A stretch of DNA of 64,000 nucleotides from Sitta carolinensis (lineage: Eukaryota; Chordata; Aves; Passeriformes; Sittidae). Below the pieces are notes generated by a model, which saw only the letters and a list, made by a program, of their open reading frames with translations, did not search any database and had not been told where the DNA came from. This document shows, in pieces, positions 62,331 through 64,000 of the stretch. The stretch is taken from positions 11,581,234-11,645,233 of the forward strand of contig JAVUNC010000019.1 in the NCBI GenBank assembly GCA_032173965.1, in the 5' to 3' direction. Every line of letters starts with the position of its first letter. The stretch's first letter is position 1. The position numbers were made by a program, and so were the translations under genes.

Positions 62331-64000
62331 AAAAAACAACCATAACCCTACTCCATACACCACCATCCTCCAAAAAAACAATCAGGACAAAGGACTATCC
62401 AATTCTTAATTGATCCAAGACTGACCTTATCTAAGTGGACTGAGGGAGGAAAAAATACCCACCTGTTCTCTTCCAGTAGGGCTTGCTATTAAGATATTTT
62501 GGATATCAGCTTTCATAGTCTCAAAAAAAAAAAAAACCCAAAACCAAAGAACTGTCTGCCTCTGTCTGCCATTCTGGGGTTGACTTTGCAGTTCTGGCAG
62601 GTTATATTTGCAGCCAACTTCAGACTAAATCCCAGGTCTCTTTCTACCCTAAGAGGGGAGCAAAGCACAGATGCTGGATCAGAGGACATGAGGTTTAAGG
62701 CTGTGATTTTAGGCTGATTTAAGAGAGTGTGGATGCAGCTGAACTTGGGGGCAGTGCAGCTGGAACCTGCCTGCTCTGTCAGGGTCCTTTCTGCCCAGAT
62801 ACTGCTCCTTTCTTGTGTTTCATGCTGCCCCAAAGGCAGGCAGCAGACAGCAGCTCCCACAGAAATCCTGGTGCCCTGCAGCTGGGGGAACAGCTCAAAC
62901 TGGGCTGAGTGTGGCCAGCTCAGCGAGGCTGCCCCTCCCCAAAGAAAGGGAAAGGTCGCTGCAGTAGCCCGGAACTGGCAGTGCTGTTCTTCTACCTGAC
63001 CTCCCAACCAAGAAGGGCAAGTTGGGAACAACATATTTCCATTAATTTGGGAAACACTGAATATATTGAAGGAATTGCACAGTATTCATGGCTTCTGTCA
63101 GCTGTGAAAGGGGCTGAATTCATGCAACAAATTATACAGAAGAAATTGTTTTCCAGACTCTCATTATGAGCTCTACAGAACAGAGGAGTTGATACATCAG
63201 ATACAATTAACTTCATGTTATAAAACCCTTTTGGGATGTAAACACTAGACCCTGTCAGCCCTACTCTACTGTAAGGGCCTGGCTGCTCATGATTTTTACA
63301 GGAACCTATATCTGTTCCTCCTGTGTGTGTCTGCAGGGAGCAAAACCCTTTCAAACCTGGGAGATACTGTCCATCCGTGTCTGAGGAACAGAGCAGCACC
63401 CCAGACCAATGCAAGCAGAACCCAGATGTGACATTTGAGTATGACTAAGCATTCCTCAAAGCAGTCAGATATCAAGCTCACAAGCATTAACACTGAAAAG
63501 GATTTTCAACTGTGTGCAGCCAGCAGGATTTTGCTAAAGGCAAAGCTAGACCAGCACCTGTCTGCTTTCTGAATCAGATCCCTCATTACAAGGTCTTCTC
63601 TCAGTGCAGTTAATAAATCTCTCCAGGACAAGACACCTGCATTCTGCTCAACACAACACAGAGCAGCAGTCCACAATCTGTGGCATGAAGAAAGTGCAAT
63701 TGGTTCACAAAAATGGGAAAACAGCAAAGCAGATTCAGCTGACACCAAAATGTCCTAAGGAGTCTAGGCTGTTTCACCAGATTGCTTGCAGCAGCTCAGA
63801 AAATCTTACTCCTGCCTTTTTTAATGCACTGTGTTGGACTTTTAATGTAAATTTTTATTCTTGTCAACGTCTATTTTTTAGTCATTTTCCAGCTAAACTT
63901 CATTGGCCAATGTGAAATGTATTTTTAACTTATAGGGACCTCAGTTATAAATAAAAATAGCAATGGAAATTGTTTAATTTTCTTAACAGCCAGGGAAATA

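Larger units (their letters stand above)
60146..64000. other. Unique DNA with two microsatellites, no gene recognised
   Basis: Apart from the repeats at 60782-60978 and 62220-62330 nothing is recognised. Frames through the pentamer repeat (60752-61045) are artefacts of its period. A GC-richer patch with a 173-codon - frame at 62513-63034 has no recognisable product. Confidence 0.5.

Noticed and set aside
62145..62409. Lysine/asparagine-rich and FCFVLF-rich frames
   Set aside because: They are translations of the AAAAC microsatellite.
1..64000. CRISPR arrays, bacterial operons, phage, tRNA or rRNA genes
   Set aside because: No regularly spaced repeats, no ribosome-binding-site-led gene runs, and no tRNA B-box or rRNA-like sequence was seen; the DNA is vertebrate in character.

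Overview
The window looks like bird nuclear DNA, most likely from a songbird. CR1 LINE 3' ends are present (clearest at 30063-30312, ending in the typical tail of short octamer type). There are several LTRs of the kinds common in avian, especially passerine, genomes. CpG is scarce almost everywhere, homopolymer and pentamer repeats are frequent, and there is nothing of bacterial, plasmid or phage type. The species call is inference from repeat families; no gene confirms it.

I recognise no protein-coding exon, tRNA, rRNA or snRNA in the 64 kb. Open frames on both strands are short. Many start only at non-ATG codons, and none resembles a family I can name. The window is best read as intergenic or deep intronic DNA holding mobile-element remnants, simple repeats and some stretches that look like conserved non-coding sequence. 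Two places could be exons or promoters of unannotated transcripts and are flagged with low confidence: 25004-25497 (acceptor-like site, ATG frame, AATAAA, A-run) and 41195-41295 (TATA box, clustered CpGs, donor-like site).

Layout: 1-998 unique; 999-1573 LTR (+ sense); 1574-11433 mostly unique with a CR1 piece at 5543-5672 and a G-quadruplex-type tract at 3639-3660; 11434-12920 two old LTRs of one family in the same orientation; 12921-21928 unique; 21934-22635 a young 702-bp solo LTR with a 5-bp target duplication; 22641-35243 unique with three CR1 pieces; 35249-35950 a second 702-bp copy of the young LTR with its own 5-bp duplication; 35956-55439 unique; 55440-55613 the 3' part of an old LTR; 55614-59367 unique with CR1 traces; 59374-60139 a probable complete solo LTR (- sense); 60140-64000 unique with a large pyrimidine pentamer microsatellite and an AAAAC repeat.

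The best-supported results are the two near-identical solo LTRs (7 substitutions and 2 one-base indels over 702 bp, identical from 22085 to 22505) and the LTR at 59374-60139, which carries a strong RNA hairpin. I see no evidence of an undescribed multi-gene system here.
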